Both the position numbers and the translations under genes were made by a program. A model generated the notes under the pieces. It did no database searches. It was not told the origin of the DNA and saw only the letters and a list, made by a program, of their open reading frames with translations. Positions 46,695 through 55,267 of a DNA stretch of 64,000 nucleotides are shown here, in pieces. The stretch is taken from contig NZ_BCYT01000004.1 in assembly GCF_001598335.1 (NCBI RefSeq), forward strand, positions 124,001 to 188,000, read 5' to 3'. The first letter of the stretch is position 1. Each line of letters starts with the position of its first letter. Origin of the DNA: Sphingobium abikonense NBRC 16140 (GTDB taxonomy: Bacteria; Pseudomonadota; Alphaproteobacteria; Sphingomonadales; Sphingomonadaceae).

Positions 46695-48104
46695 TTAGCT
46701 GTTCAACCCGTTAACCGGAACCGCGCTGACGCCATCCGCCTCGAAACTGGCGATCGGATAGGCGCAATAGTCGGCGGCATAATAGGCGCTGGGGCGGTGG
46801 TTGCCCGATGCGCCCAGGCCGCCAAAGGGCATATTGCCCGCAGCGCCAGTCGTCGGGCGGTTGCGATTGACGACGCCGGCGCGGCTTTCTTCCACCACGC
46901 GCTGCCATAGACTTTCGTCCTGAGAGATAAGGCCGGCGGAAAGCCCGAAACTGGTTGCGTTGGCGGTGGCCATCGCCGTGTCAAAATCGGGCACGCGCAT
47001 GATGGAGAGGACCGGCGCGAAAATCTCCGCGTCTGGCGCGTCGACGCTGGTCATATCCAGCATGGCGGGCGTCACGAAGGCCGCGCTGCGATCGTCCACG
47101 CCCTCGAATGGCGCAATGACCCGGGCGCCACGGGCGATCAGGTCGCTGACCGCGCGATGTGCGCTGGCCGCGGCCTGATCCGACACCAGCGGACCCATGA
47201 AGGCCTCGCCCGCTTCATTCCACGCCGCAATCGGCAGTTGCGAGGCCAGGGCGGCCGTGGCCTCCACGATGGCGTCGCCGACCGCGCCTTCGGGCACGAT
47301 CAGGCGGCGTGCGCAGGAGCAGCGCTGACCGGTGGTGATGAAGGCGGAATTGACGATGATCGACGCGGCCTTTTCCGGGCTGTCCCAGGCGATCAGCGGA
47401 TTGTTGCCGCCCAGTTCCAGCGCCATGATGACGTGCGGTCGATCGACCAAGGCCCGCCGCAGCGCCGCGCCCGCGCCGGCCGACCCGGTAAACAGCAGGC
47501 CGTCAATATCGCCCGCCACCAGCGCTTCGCCGGTAGCGCGGCCGCCTTGCACCACGTTCAACAACCCATCTGGCAGGCCCGCCGCTGCCCAGGCGTCGGC
47601 CATGGCCGCGCCCGTCGCAGGGGTGATTTCCGATGGCTTGAACACCACGGCATTGCCCGCGATCAGCGCGGGAACGATATGCCCATTGGGCAGGTGGCCG
47701 GGGAAATTATAGGGGCCAAGCACGGCCATCACGCCATGGCCGCGATGCCGCAGGACCGCGCGGCCAAAGGGCATGTCGGCGGCGCGCTCGCCCGTCCGCT
47801 CGGCATGCGCCTTGACCGACACTTCGACCTTGGCGATCATCGACCCGACTTCGGCGTCGCTTTCCCAGAGCAGCTTGCCGGTTTCCCGCGAGATGAGCTG
47901 CGCCAGGTCCGATCGCCGATCGCCCAATATGCCGGCATAGCGCCGCACGACCGCGATCCGCTCCTCCACGGGCAGTGCCCGCCAAGCTGGCAGGGCGCTG
48001 CGGGCTGCGGCAATGGCGCGTTCGCAATCGGCAGGACGCGCCACTGGTCCTTCCCAGACAAGTTCACGCGAAGCAGGGTCGAAGGATTGCAGCATATCGG
48101 TCAA
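46695..48104 (-). CDS. AstD-like aldehyde dehydrogenase (second paralogue)
   Basis: A 469-residue aldehyde dehydrogenase with GPYNFPGHLPNGHIVPALIAG, NAVVFKPSEITP, ALELGGNNPLIAW and catalytic Cys in TTGQRCSCARRLIVP. The QRC-x-CARR form is the AstD signature more exactly than in the paralogue at 38781. Its start overlaps the hglS stop by four bases (ATGA), so it works in that pathway; oxidation of 2-aminoadipate semialdehyde in lysine breakdown is a plausible alternative to succinylglutamate semialdehyde. The two paralogues share the C-terminal GNHRPSAYYAADYCAYP element. Confidence 0.85.
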   Translation of the reverse strand: MTDMLQSFDPASRELVWEGPVARPADCERAIAAARSALPAWRALPVEERIAVVRRYAGILGDRRSDLAQLISRETGKLLWESDAEVGSMIAKVEVSVKAHAERTGERAADMPFGRAVLRHRGHGVMAVLGPYNFPGHLPNGHIVPALIAGNAVVFKPSEITPATGAAMADAWAAAGLPDGLLNVVQGGRATGEALVAGDIDGLLFTGSAGAGAALRRALVDRPHVIMALELGGNNPLIAWDSPEKAASIIVNSAFITTGQRCSCARRLIVPEGAVGDAIVEATAALASQLPIAAWNEAGEAFMGPLVSDQAAASAHRAVSDLIARGARVIAPFEGVDDRSAAFVTPAMLDMTSVDAPDAEIFAPVLSIMRVPDFDTAMATANATSFGLSAGLISQDESLWQRVVEESRAGVVNRNRPTTGAAGNMPFGGLGASGNHRPSAYYAADYCAYPIASFEADGVSAVPVNGLNS

Positions 48105-49141
48105 CGGGTCGTCCCTTCCTGTGCGCTGTCCCGCGCGCTTGTCATGGCGAAGATGCCGGTCGCATTACCGGTGTCGAAGGCCAGATCGATCAGCCCCATT
48201 TCAGGGTCGATGTCCCGGCTGATGAACTCGAAGAAGGACCCCGAAACCTGCCGCATATCTCCGTCGGCGAAGGGGCGCATGACGCTGTCGGCACGGAAGG
48301 CCGTCTGGCGCACCCGGCCGCTTGCCGAGATTTCCAGTCGCTCCTTCATCGGCCGGTCTTCGTCCTTCAGTCGCTGGGCGAGGGCTGCGACATCGGGCAC
48401 CCGGTCGGTCGCGTGGTTGAAGGCGTTACCCTCGGTCGCGATCCAGGCGGCTTCGTTGGAATGCGATAGCAGCAACCGATAATCGGCGAAGCTTGGGGGC
48501 GCATGCTGACGGTCGAAGGCGGCGACGATGGTGGGCAGCGCGGCCAGCGCGACATCAAAGGCGACAGCTTCACCAGCTGCGAAACGATCGAGGACGGCCT
48601 TGGCCGCATTGTCCAGCGGGTCGCGTGACGTGCCGAACACGCGCTGGGCGGCTTGCTCAAATTCCGGGTCGAAACGGTCGACATGAAGTTCGGAGAGGAA
48701 GAATTGCGGGATCGCATCGGGATGGTCGATGTGGCGATAGGCGCGCCCCGTCATCTTCAGCCGATCGAGCGGATAGATGGCCGCCATTTCATAGCCCAAG
48801 GGCAGGAAGATGCGGGTGAAGGCATCTTCACCGCCGGGCAGTTCACCGGTAGGCCCATTAGGAAAGCGTATGGTCCGCAATGCGCCATGGTCGAAGACGA
48901 TCCGGCGACCGCCGGCCAGCGCGTCGCGGACATAGGCCTCCCCACTGGGCACGCGGGCCATCAGGTCGTGGAACAGTGCAACATTCATCGCCATCGCAAA
49001 AGCGCCGCGCGACACGTCCTTACCGCTTTCCGCCAGCAGAGCAGGGGCAATGTCCAGCATGTCGAGCGTGTGACGCCCGTCGGTTTCGCCCAGGGCGCCG
49101 ATCACCAGCCGCTCTATGCTGCTCATATTCTCATTAAACAT
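48101..49141 (-). CDS. DUF1338 enzyme, HglS-like 2-oxoadipate dioxygenase/decarboxylase
   Basis: A 346-residue DUF1338 protein. The family includes HglS, which converts 2-oxoadipate to D-2-hydroxyglutarate in lysine catabolism using a metal. DHGALRT near residue 79 has the His and the Arg four residues later that in HglS bind metal and substrate; a second His is in NAFNHATDR. The third ligand, a Glu, is probably in the C-terminal third. Start ATG 49141 has GGAG seven bases upstream. It is shorter than HglS (about 430-460 residues). Divergent from a LysR gene and coupled to the AstD-like gene. Confidence 0.82.
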   Translation of the reverse strand: MFNENMSSIERLVIGALGETDGRHTLDMLDIAPALLAESGKDVSRGAFAMAMNVALFHDLMARVPSGEAYVRDALAGGRRIVFDHGALRTIRFPNGPTGELPGGEDAFTRIFLPLGYEMAAIYPLDRLKMTGRAYRHIDHPDAIPQFFLSELHVDRFDPEFEQAAQRVFGTSRDPLDNAAKAVLDRFAAGEAVAFDVALAALPTIVAAFDRQHAPPSFADYRLLLSHSNEAAWIATEGNAFNHATDRVPDVAALAQRLKDEDRPMKERLEISASGRVRQTAFRADSVMRPFADGDMRQVSGSFFEFISRDIDPEMGLIDLAFDTGNATGIFAMTSARDSAQEGTTR

Positions 49142-49154
49142 ATAAATGCTCCAG

Positions 49155-49211
49155 CATGACAGACGGATTGTCGCAGGATATGATGCCAGGGACAAATGGT
49201 GTCCTGTCATG
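49155..49211. promoter_or_regulatory. Inverted repeats in the hglS / lysR divergent promoter
   Basis: CATGACAG (49155-49162) is the exact inverse of CTGTCATG (49204-49211), and GGACA-AATGG-TGTCC (49190-49204) is a second imperfectly spaced dyad. Their place between divergent starts suits a LysR-type operator. Both could be chance in a short interval. Confidence 0.35.
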
Positions 49212-49229
49212 TGCTGATGAGTTTAGGTA

Positions 49230-50171
49230 ATGAATGAGCCGCGCAAATGGTTGCCGCCGATGAGTGCTTTGACGGCGTTCGAGGCGGCCGTGCGCCATGG
49301 TGGCTTTTCGCGGGCGGGAGAGGATATCGGGCTGACGCAAAGCGCGGTCAGCCGTCAGATCGCGCAGCTGGAAGCGATGCTGCAAACGCCGCTGTTCGAC
49401 CGGATCGGTCGCCGCGTGCGGCTGAACGAGGCCGGGCGCGCCTATGCCGACGCGCTGCTTCCTGCACTCGATCGAATCCGCCAGGCCACAGCGCGCGCAG
49501 CGGCCCGCGCGCCGCAGACCGGGCTGCGGATCGCGACATTGCCCAGCTTCGGCATGCGCTGGCTCGCGCCGCGTCTGCCCCAGCTAACAGCCCGTCATCC
49601 GGGGCTGGTGATCGACTTTGCCGCGCGCTCGCAACCCTTCGATTTTACGCATGAGGATTTCGATGCAGCTGTCCATTTCGGCGTCGCGGCGGACTGGCCG
49701 GGGGTGAAGATGGACCTGCTGTTTCGCGAAGAGGCGGTTCCCGTGTGCGCGCCGGCCTGGCTTGCCGATCATCCGCTACGAACGCCCGCGGACCTGCTCA
49801 AAGTGCCGTTGCTCAGTCAGACGTCCCGAAGAGACGCCTGGCTCCGCTGGCTGGCGGCGGCCGGCGTCGATGCCGCTACCATGTCGCCCGGTCCGACCTT
49901 CGAGCATTTTCTGATGCTGGCGCAGGCATCGGCGGCCGGGGCCGGGGTTGCGCTGATCCCGAGCTTCCTGATCCGCCCGGAACTGGAAGCGGGAACGTTG
50001 GTCATCCCTTTCGCCCGCCCGCTGTCGAGCGAGCAGGCCTATTATCTGGTCTATCCACCCGAGGCCTTGTCCCGGCCACCCGTCGCGCAGTTTCGGGACT
50101 GGATGCTGGAGCAAGCGGCGGGACGCGAGGTTACTTCTTTGTCGCGAAACAATCCGAACCCGCAGCCTTGA
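49230..50171 (+). CDS. LysR-family transcriptional regulator (GcvA-like)
   Basis: A 313-residue regulator. The N-terminal winged helix-turn-helix reads LTAFEAAVRHGGFSRAGEDI, then GLTQSAVSRQIAQLEAMLQ and FDRIGRRVRLNEAGRAYAD, as in GcvA/AmpR-type proteins. The effector domain has LRIATLPSFGMRWLAPRLPQ and FEHFLMLAQASAAGAGVALI. Divergent orientation suggests it controls the hglS operon, perhaps in response to a lysine or dicarboxylate intermediate. Its 3' end overlaps the SPOR gene on the other strand by 41 bases. Confidence 0.93.
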   Translation: MNEPRKWLPPMSALTAFEAAVRHGGFSRAGEDIGLTQSAVSRQIAQLEAMLQTPLFDRIGRRVRLNEAGRAYADALLPALDRIRQATARAAARAPQTGLRIATLPSFGMRWLAPRLPQLTARHPGLVIDFAARSQPFDFTHEDFDAAVHFGVAADWPGVKMDLLFREEAVPVCAPAWLADHPLRTPADLLKVPLLSQTSRRDAWLRWLAAAGVDAATMSPGPTFEHFLMLAQASAAGAGVALIPSFLIRPELEAGTLVIPFARPLSSEQAYYLVYPPEALSRPPVAQFRDWMLEQAAGREVTSLSRNNPNPQP

Positions 50172-51135
50172 TCCGGCCGCACAGTTTTTCCGCGTCGCCG
50201 CTGCTGGCGATCGGCCCGGCCTGGAGCCGCGTCACATTGCCGACGCGGACCAGATAGGGCTGATAGGCGGACAGGCCGCCAACCTTGGCCGTCAGCCGAC
50301 CCCATAGCGCCCGCGCGCTGCCCTCTTGGCCGAACGCGCCAAGTTGGACGCGCCAGTCGCCCGCCGCGGCCGGCGCAGGGGCGGGGCGGGGCTGCGGTTT
50401 CGGCTCAGCCTTGGGCTGCGGCGTGGCAGCCGCCTGTTGAACGGGTTTTGCCTTGGCGACAGGGGCAGGCGTCGACGCTGGAATCTCTGTCGCGCGCACG
50501 GCTGACGGCGCGGGGCGGGTAGGCGCAGCAGGCGCGCTTGCCATCACGTCGCCTTTGCCCTTTTCGATGCTGACCGCCATGGCCAGGCCCTGCCTGCGCT
50601 GATCCTCTGGAATATATTTGTCCATCTGCGTCAGGCTGGTCGTCGCCTGCGTCAGGCCAGACGCCGACGCACGGCTCATCAACGCATAGGCGCGCACCCA
50701 ATCCTTGGCGATCAGGTCGCCGTTGAACAGCGCCGTGCCTACAATATATTGCGCGCGCGGCTCGCCCCGCATCGCGGCGCGTTGCAGATAGGGCAGGGCA
50801 TTGGTGCGGTCCCCCTGCTGGAACATCAGCAGGCCCATATTGTCTTCGGCGCGCAAATGGCCCTGCGCCGCCGCCTTGCGATACCAGTCGAGCGCTACCT
50901 TCAGGTCAGCCTGCACGCCCCGCCCAAGCTTATAGGCCTGACCCAGGTTGAACTGCGCATCGGGATCGCCAGCGTCCGCCAGCGGCCGCCATTCGTTGAT
51001 TGCGCGCGCATAGTCGCCCTGCTGCCAGGCATCGACGCCCGCCTTCACATCGGCCAGCGCCGGCGCGCTGATGCCCAGCATTGCCGCCAGCGCGATGGTC
51101 CCGATCCCGTGCCTCATGATGTGCATCCGTGTCAT
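50131..51135 (-). CDS. Sel1-repeat and SPOR-domain envelope protein
   Basis: A 334-residue exported protein with a signal peptide (about 1-27, cleaved after ALA). Sel1-type repeats occupy about 30-170 (NEWRPLADAGDPDAQFNLGQ, KVALDWYRKAAAQGHLRAED, PYLQRAAMRGEPRAQYIVGT). A Pro/Ala/Lys-rich linker (about 190-250) leads to a C-terminal SPOR domain (WRVQLGAFGQEGSARALWGR), which binds bare glycan at division sites. ATG 51135 is preceded by AGGG. It is divergent from parA and overlaps the LysR 3' end. Confidence 0.88.
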   Translation of the reverse strand: MTRMHIMRHGIGTIALAAMLGISAPALADVKAGVDAWQQGDYARAINEWRPLADAGDPDAQFNLGQAYKLGRGVQADLKVALDWYRKAAAQGHLRAEDNMGLLMFQQGDRTNALPYLQRAAMRGEPRAQYIVGTALFNGDLIAKDWVRAYALMSRASASGLTQATTSLTQMDKYIPEDQRRQGLAMAVSIEKGKGDVMASAPAAPTRPAPSAVRATEIPASTPAPVAKAKPVQQAAATPQPKAEPKPQPRPAPAPAAAGDWRVQLGAFGQEGSARALWGRLTAKVGGLSAYQPYLVRVGNVTRLQAGPIASSGDAEKLCGRIKAAGSDCFATKK

Positions 51136-51296
51136 AATCCCTGCCCATTCACTGTCGGGCGCTTGTAGCCCGAACGAGGTTAAGAGGCTGTTAGCACAAG
51201 CGAGCGTCCATTCAGACTGTCTTCGCGCGGTTAACCAAATCTTAGATGCGATCGTGGCATTTCCATCCGGAACGGGAATTTCTTCGGGGGAAGTGC

Positions 51297-52013
51297 GTGC
51301 GGATTCTGGCATTGGCATCGCAGAAAGGCGGTTCTGGCAAGACGACGCTGTCCGGGCATCTGGCGGTGCAGGCCCAGCGCGCGGGCGCTGGCCCAGTCGT
51401 CCTGATCGACATTGATCCACAGGGATCGCTTGCCGATTGGTGGAACGAGCGCGAGGCCGAATTTCCCGCCTTTGCCCAGACCACGGTCGCACGCCTGGCC
51501 GCGGACCTCGAAATCTTGCGCCAGCAGGGCTTCAAGCTGGCCGTCATCGACACGCCGCCTGCCATCACCATGGCGATCCAGAGCGTCATTTCCGTCGCCG
51601 AGCTGATTGTCGTGCCGACCCGACCCAGCCCGCATGACCTGCGCGCCGTGGGCGCGACGGTTGACCTGTGCGAGCGGGCGGGCAAACCGCTGATCTTTGT
51701 CGTCAATGCCGCCACGCCCAAAGCGCGGATCACGTCGGAAGCGGCCGTCGCCCTGTCACAACATGGTACGGTTGCGCCGGTGACGCTGCATCATCGCACC
51801 GATTTCGCCGCGTCGATGATCGACGGGCGCACGGTCATGGAGGTGGACCCGCGCGGGCGTTCCGCCGGAGAGGTGGAAACGCTGTGGGCCTATGTGTCCG
51901 ACCGGCTGGAAAAGAATTTTCGGCGCACGGTCTTTTCCGTGCCCCATGGCAGCGTGGGCACCGTTGCCGCGCGCCCGGCCGGCGGCGGTTTTGGCCGTCG
52001 CGTGAGCCAGTAA
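51297..52013 (+). CDS. ParA-family ATPase
   Basis: A 238-residue MinD/ParA-type ATPase starting at GTG 51297 with GGGGGAA six bases upstream. The deviant Walker A ASQKGGSGKTTLSGHL has the signature lysine at the K-G-G position, the Walker A' is VVLIDIDPQGSLADWW and switch II is VIDTPPA. The closest relatives are orphan ParA proteins. It is the first gene of a ParA-RHH-SPOR operon and divergent from a Sel1/SPOR gene. It has no ParB beside it, so cargo other than DNA is plausible. Confidence 0.92.
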   Translation: MRILALASQKGGSGKTTLSGHLAVQAQRAGAGPVVLIDIDPQGSLADWWNEREAEFPAFAQTTVARLAADLEILRQQGFKLAVIDTPPAITMAIQSVISVAELIVVPTRPSPHDLRAVGATVDLCERAGKPLIFVVNAATPKARITSEAAVALSQHGTVAPVTLHHRTDFAASMIDGRTVMEVDPRGRSAGEVETLWAYVSDRLEKNFRRTVFSVPHGSVGTVAARPAGGGFGRRVSQ

Positions 52014-52028
52014 GGGAGGCACAGGCAT

Positions 52029-52586
52029 ATGGGCGAACCCAAACCCCTCGCGTCGCTGACGTCCGGCCTGCTTGCCCGCAAGGGCGCGGCGCAGCCGGCG
52101 ATGCGCCGTCCGATGCTCGGCTTTGGCCATGGTCAGGCGAATGCGTTGCAGCAGGATGATCTGGGGTGGAACGACATGGGGTTCGATGTCGAACCCGCGC
52201 CCCAGCCCATGGAGCAGCCAGTCGCGATCGGCCTCACTCCGATGGGGGCGACGCTGGATGCGCCCGTGCCGCCGGTCGTCACCGAACGCGAGGAACTGGC
52301 CGAGCGGATCAATGCCGCGCCTGAGGCGGTAAGGCCGGTGGGCAAGAAAACGGCCAAGCGCGCGGACCCGCTCCGCGCCGTGGCGCAGGGACGAAAGGCC
52401 GCCTTCACGCTGCGGCTTGACGCGGACCGGCATCTCAAACTCCGCCTCGCCAGCGCGGTGACCGGACGGTCCGCGCAGCAGATGCTGACGCAGGCGCTCG
52501 ACGAATTCCTGATGACTCTGCCGGAAATCGACCGGCTGGCCGAACAGTTGCCGCACGCGCGGCGCATGATGACGAAGGGTGGATAA
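52029..52586 (+). CDS. Small protein with ribbon-helix-helix-like C-terminus
   Basis: A 185-residue protein. The first 120 residues are Pro/Met/Gly-rich with no recognisable domain. Residues about 124-165 (RKAAFTLRLDADRHLKLRLA, then SAVTGRSAQQMLTQALDEFL) look like a ribbon-helix-helix DNA- or partner-binding fold, as in small partners of ParA-type ATPases. GGGAGG lies about 10 bases before ATG 52029. It follows parA by 15 bases. It may be the ParA partner; that is inference. Confidence 0.75.
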   Translation: MGEPKPLASLTSGLLARKGAAQPAMRRPMLGFGHGQANALQQDDLGWNDMGFDVEPAPQPMEQPVAIGLTPMGATLDAPVPPVVTEREELAERINAAPEAVRPVGKKTAKRADPLRAVAQGRKAAFTLRLDADRHLKLRLASAVTGRSAQQMLTQALDEFLMTLPEIDRLAEQLPHARRMMTKGG

Positions 52587-52587
52587 G

Positions 52588-53946
52588 ATGATGAAGCGCA
52601 CGACGTTCGGAAAGGCGGCGATATCCTCGCTGATCGTCGCCACCACCATGGTCGGTTGCACGGGGGCGGCGTTCCACCCTCGCGCGTCGATCTCCCAACC
52701 CAAGGGCGATGCGGCCAAGCTGGCCGCGAAAGCGACCAGGGCGCTGGATGATCGCGACGCCGGCGATGCGGTGAAAGCGGCCGAGGCTGCTGTGCAGCTG
52801 GCGCCGCAAAATGGCGATTATCGTCAATTGCTGGGCCGCGCCTATGTTCTGGCCGGGCGTTTCGCGTCGGCGGAAACGGCTTTGTCCGACGCCCTGGCTT
52901 TGGGCAGCAGCGACGCCCGCACGATCGTCAGTCTCGCGCTGGTGCAGGTGGCGCAGGGTCGCGCGGACGCCTCGCGCAGCCTGCTGGCTGGGCATGCGGA
53001 CACGATCCCGGCGTCTGATTATGGCCTTGCCATGGCGATGGCGGGTGACGCGGATGGTGGCGTGCGCATCCTGTCGCAGGCAATCCACGATCCTTCGGCA
53101 ACTGCGCGCACGCGGCAGAACCTGGCCTATGCCTATGCCTTGGCCGGCCGCTGGAAAGATGCGCGACTGGTCGTGGGCATGGACCTGGACCCCGCCGACG
53201 CCAACAAGCGCGTGACGGAATGGGCGCAGCTGGCCGCACCCGCGCTGGCCCCGCAGCGCGTAGCCGCGCTGATGGGCGTGACGATGGATCAGGCGGATGC
53301 CGGGCAGCCCGCAATGTTGGCGCTCGCCCCTGTCGCTCCCGCTGGGCCTGCCGCCGATCCCGTCGCCCTGGCCGCCGCCGCGCCGGAAGCTGTCGTTCAG
53401 CCGGCACCGGAGGTTGCGCCGGTCGCCTTTGCCGATGCTGCGCCTGAAACCCAGCCTGTTCCCAAGCCAATGGTGGCCGCTGCCCCGATCAGGCGCGTGG
53501 CCGCGCGTGACTTCATCGTGGAGGATCGCAATTCCGCGCCGGCGAAATCCAAGGCCGTCGTTGCGGCACAGCAAGCGGTCGCCCGGCAGCCAGCCCCGCG
53601 CGTGCAGAAGGCCGCTTTCATCAAGCCGGTATCGAACGCCAGCAATTGGGTCGTGCAACTCGGCGCCTATGACAGCGCCGCGATCGCACGGGAAAAATGG
53701 ACGGCGATGGCCGGACGCAACAGCGCGCTCAGCGCCTTTCCCGTTCTCACCAGCCAGGCGAAAGTGGGCGGACGCCTCTATCATCGGTTGGCGGTGAGCG
53801 GCTTTGCCAATCGCGACGACGCGATGACCGCGTGTCGCATGATCCGTTCGCAGCGTGGTCAGTGTTTCGTGCGCGAAACCGCGCCCGGCGCCACGCCGCA
53901 GCGCTGGGCCGTATCCAGCCGGGGGCGGCAGTTCGCCGCGCGCTGA
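52588..53946 (+). CDS. TPR and SPOR-domain lipoprotein
   Basis: A 452-residue lipoprotein with lipobox MVGC (Cys at about 24) after a short signal. TPR-like helices occupy about 40-190 (KATRALDDRDAGDAVKAAEA, YRQLLGRAYVLAGRFASAET). A long Ala/Pro/Val-rich linker leads to a C-terminal SPOR domain (NWVVQLGAYDSAAIAREKW to RGQCFVRET). ATG 52588 is one base after the previous stop; GTG 52579 is possible. Ends with a strong terminator. With ParA it likely acts at septal peptidoglycan. Confidence 0.86.
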   Translation: MMKRTTFGKAAISSLIVATTMVGCTGAAFHPRASISQPKGDAAKLAAKATRALDDRDAGDAVKAAEAAVQLAPQNGDYRQLLGRAYVLAGRFASAETALSDALALGSSDARTIVSLALVQVAQGRADASRSLLAGHADTIPASDYGLAMAMAGDADGGVRILSQAIHDPSATARTRQNLAYAYALAGRWKDARLVVGMDLDPADANKRVTEWAQLAAPALAPQRVAALMGVTMDQADAGQPAMLALAPVAPAGPAADPVALAAAAPEAVVQPAPEVAPVAFADAAPETQPVPKPMVAAAPIRRVAARDFIVEDRNSAPAKSKAVVAAQQAVARQPAPRVQKAAFIKPVSNASNWVVQLGAYDSAAIAREKWTAMAGRNSALSAFPVLTSQAKVGGRLYHRLAVSGFANRDDAMTACRMIRSQRGQCFVRETAPGATPQRWAVSSRGRQFAAR

Positions 53947-53974
53947 TCCGAGTTCTTCCCGGCATGACGTGAAG

Positions 53975-54010
53975 CGCGCGGAGCCATCCCGGTTCTGCGC
54001 GTTTCTTTTT
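53975..54010 (+). terminator. Terminator of the parA-SPOR operon
   Basis: CGCGCGGAGCC (53975-53985) pairs with GGTTCTGCGCG (53991-54001) around ATCCC, 11 pairs with two G-U, followed by TTTCTTTTT. It lies 28 bases after the lipoprotein stop. Confidence 0.82.
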
Positions 54011-54032
54011 GTCGATCGATACGGGTGAAAAC

Positions 54033-54107
54033 TGGCTCCCCGAGTAGGATTCGAACCTACGGCCATTCGATTAACAGTCGAATGCTCTACCGCTGAGCTA
54101 TCGGGGA
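54033..54107 (-). tRNA. tRNA-Asn (anticodon GTT), copy 1
   Basis: A 75-base cloverleaf on the minus strand with encoded CCA. Acceptor TCCCCGA pairs with TCGGGGA, the D arm contains TAGCTCAGCGGTAGAGC, the anticodon loop is CTGTTAA giving GTT, and the T loop has TTCGAAT. It is identical to the copy at 55268-55342. Confidence 0.97.
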
Positions 54108-54147
54108 GCGGCCCGGCTTTCGCTGGGCAGGCCGCGCCTATGCAGCG
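54033..54147 (-). repeat. Duplicated tRNA-Asn unit, copy 1
   Basis: The tRNA and about 40 bases of its 5' flank are repeated in direct orientation at 55268-55383 with two substitutions and one single-base insertion. The two copies bracket the threonine dehydratase gene. Similarity falls off on both sides, except for the promoter -35 elements just outside. Confidence 0.85.
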
Positions 54148-54165
54148 GGGCGTCTCGCTTGGCAA
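54137..54165 (-). promoter_or_regulatory. Predicted promoter of tRNA-Asn copy 1
   Basis: On the minus strand TTGCCA (54165-54160), a 17-base spacer and CATAGG (54142-54137). Copy 2 has the same -35 and TATAGG as -10. Confidence 0.5.
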
Positions 54166-54195
54166 GGGGTGGCGTGGCGAAAGTTTGCGCCCGGT

Positions 54196-55185
54196 TCAAT
54201 CGGTTCCGCTGATGACGGCGGCAAACAGGTCCGGATCGACATTGGCGCCGGAAATGACCACGACCCGGTCGCCCGGGCAAGACGGGGCCTTGCCTGCCAG
54301 CAATGCCGCCAGTGCCACTGCGCCGCCCGGTTCCGCCACGAACTTGAGCGTCGAGAAGGCAAAGCGCATTGCGGCCCGTACCTCCGCATCGCTGACCGCC
54401 AGGCCACCCGCCAGCCATGCATGGTTGATGGGAAAGGTGAGGACGCCCGGACTGGGGGCCAAAAGGGCGTCGCAGATGGATGTTGTGTCCAGCATCGCCC
54501 GCTCCCGCACGCCGCTGGCCAGGGATCGGGCGGTGTCGTCATAGCCGTCGGGTTCGACGCTGTAGATCGCGACGTCGGGTCGCAAGGTCTTGACCGCCGT
54601 GGCGATGCCGGAGATCAGCCCGCCACCGCCGCAACATACCAGGATCTGCTCGACATTGGCGCGTGCTTGCTTTGCCTGTTCGAGTATTTCCAGCCCGACC
54701 GTGCCTTGGCCCGCCATGACGTGCGGGTCGTCAAAAGAGGGGAGGAGGGTGGCGCCGCTGTCGCGGGCGAGGCGGGTGGCGATCTCCTCCCGGCTTTCGG
54801 TCAGCCGGTCATAGGGAATAATCCGAGCGCCAAGTGCGCGGGTATTGGCGGCCTTGATCGCGGGCGCGTCGGCGGGCATGACGATCGTGGCCGGCATGCC
54901 GAGCATGCGCGCGGCGCATGCGACGCCCTGCGCATGATTGCCCGAGGACCAGGCCACGACGCCCGCGGCTCTTTCGGATGGCAACAGGCGCGCGAGGCGA
55001 TTATAGGCGCCGCGGAATTTGAACGATCCGGTATGCTGCGCGCCCTCAAACTTGATGAGGACCCGACCGCCGATGCGCTCGTTGAGTATCTGATTTTCGA
55101 TCAGCGGCGTGCGCACCGCGATGCCATCCAATAGCCGGGCGGCGTCCAGGACATCTGCAATCTGGATAGCGGGGGAATCGGGCAT
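54196..55185 (-). CDS. Threonine/serine dehydratase (PLP-dependent)
   Basis: A 329-residue PLP enzyme of the serine/threonine dehydratase family (IlvA/TdcB type). The PLP lysine is in GSFKFRGA near residue 54, the PLP-phosphate loop is CCGGGGLISG and the substrate loop is SSGNHAQG. A short C-terminus without the ACT regulatory domain of full-length IlvA suggests a TdcB-type or serine racemase-like enzyme; no branched-chain genes are near. ATG 55185 has AAGGAG seven bases upstream; an ATG at 55227 gives a 14-residue extension. It lies between two tRNA-Asn copies. Confidence 0.9.
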   Translation of the reverse strand: MPDSPAIQIADVLDAARLLDGIAVRTPLIENQILNERIGGRVLIKFEGAQHTGSFKFRGAYNRLARLLPSERAAGVVAWSSGNHAQGVACAARMLGMPATIVMPADAPAIKAANTRALGARIIPYDRLTESREEIATRLARDSGATLLPSFDDPHVMAGQGTVGLEILEQAKQARANVEQILVCCGGGGLISGIATAVKTLRPDVAIYSVEPDGYDDTARSLASGVRERAMLDTTSICDALLAPSPGVLTFPINHAWLAGGLAVSDAEVRAAMRFAFSTLKFVAEPGGAVALAALLAGKAPSCPGDRVVVISGANVDPDLFAAVISGTD

Positions 55186-55267
55186 CTGACACTCCTTGTG
55201 AGGAGCGCCATAGTCCTGCCACATCATGGCTGCTAGCGGCGTATCATCGCAAATGTGGAGTGGAAAG

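Noticed and set aside
51297..52586. Plasmid partition system
   Set aside because: ParA and an RHH-like protein are present, but there are no replication genes or repeated parS sites, and the surroundings are core chromosomal genes.
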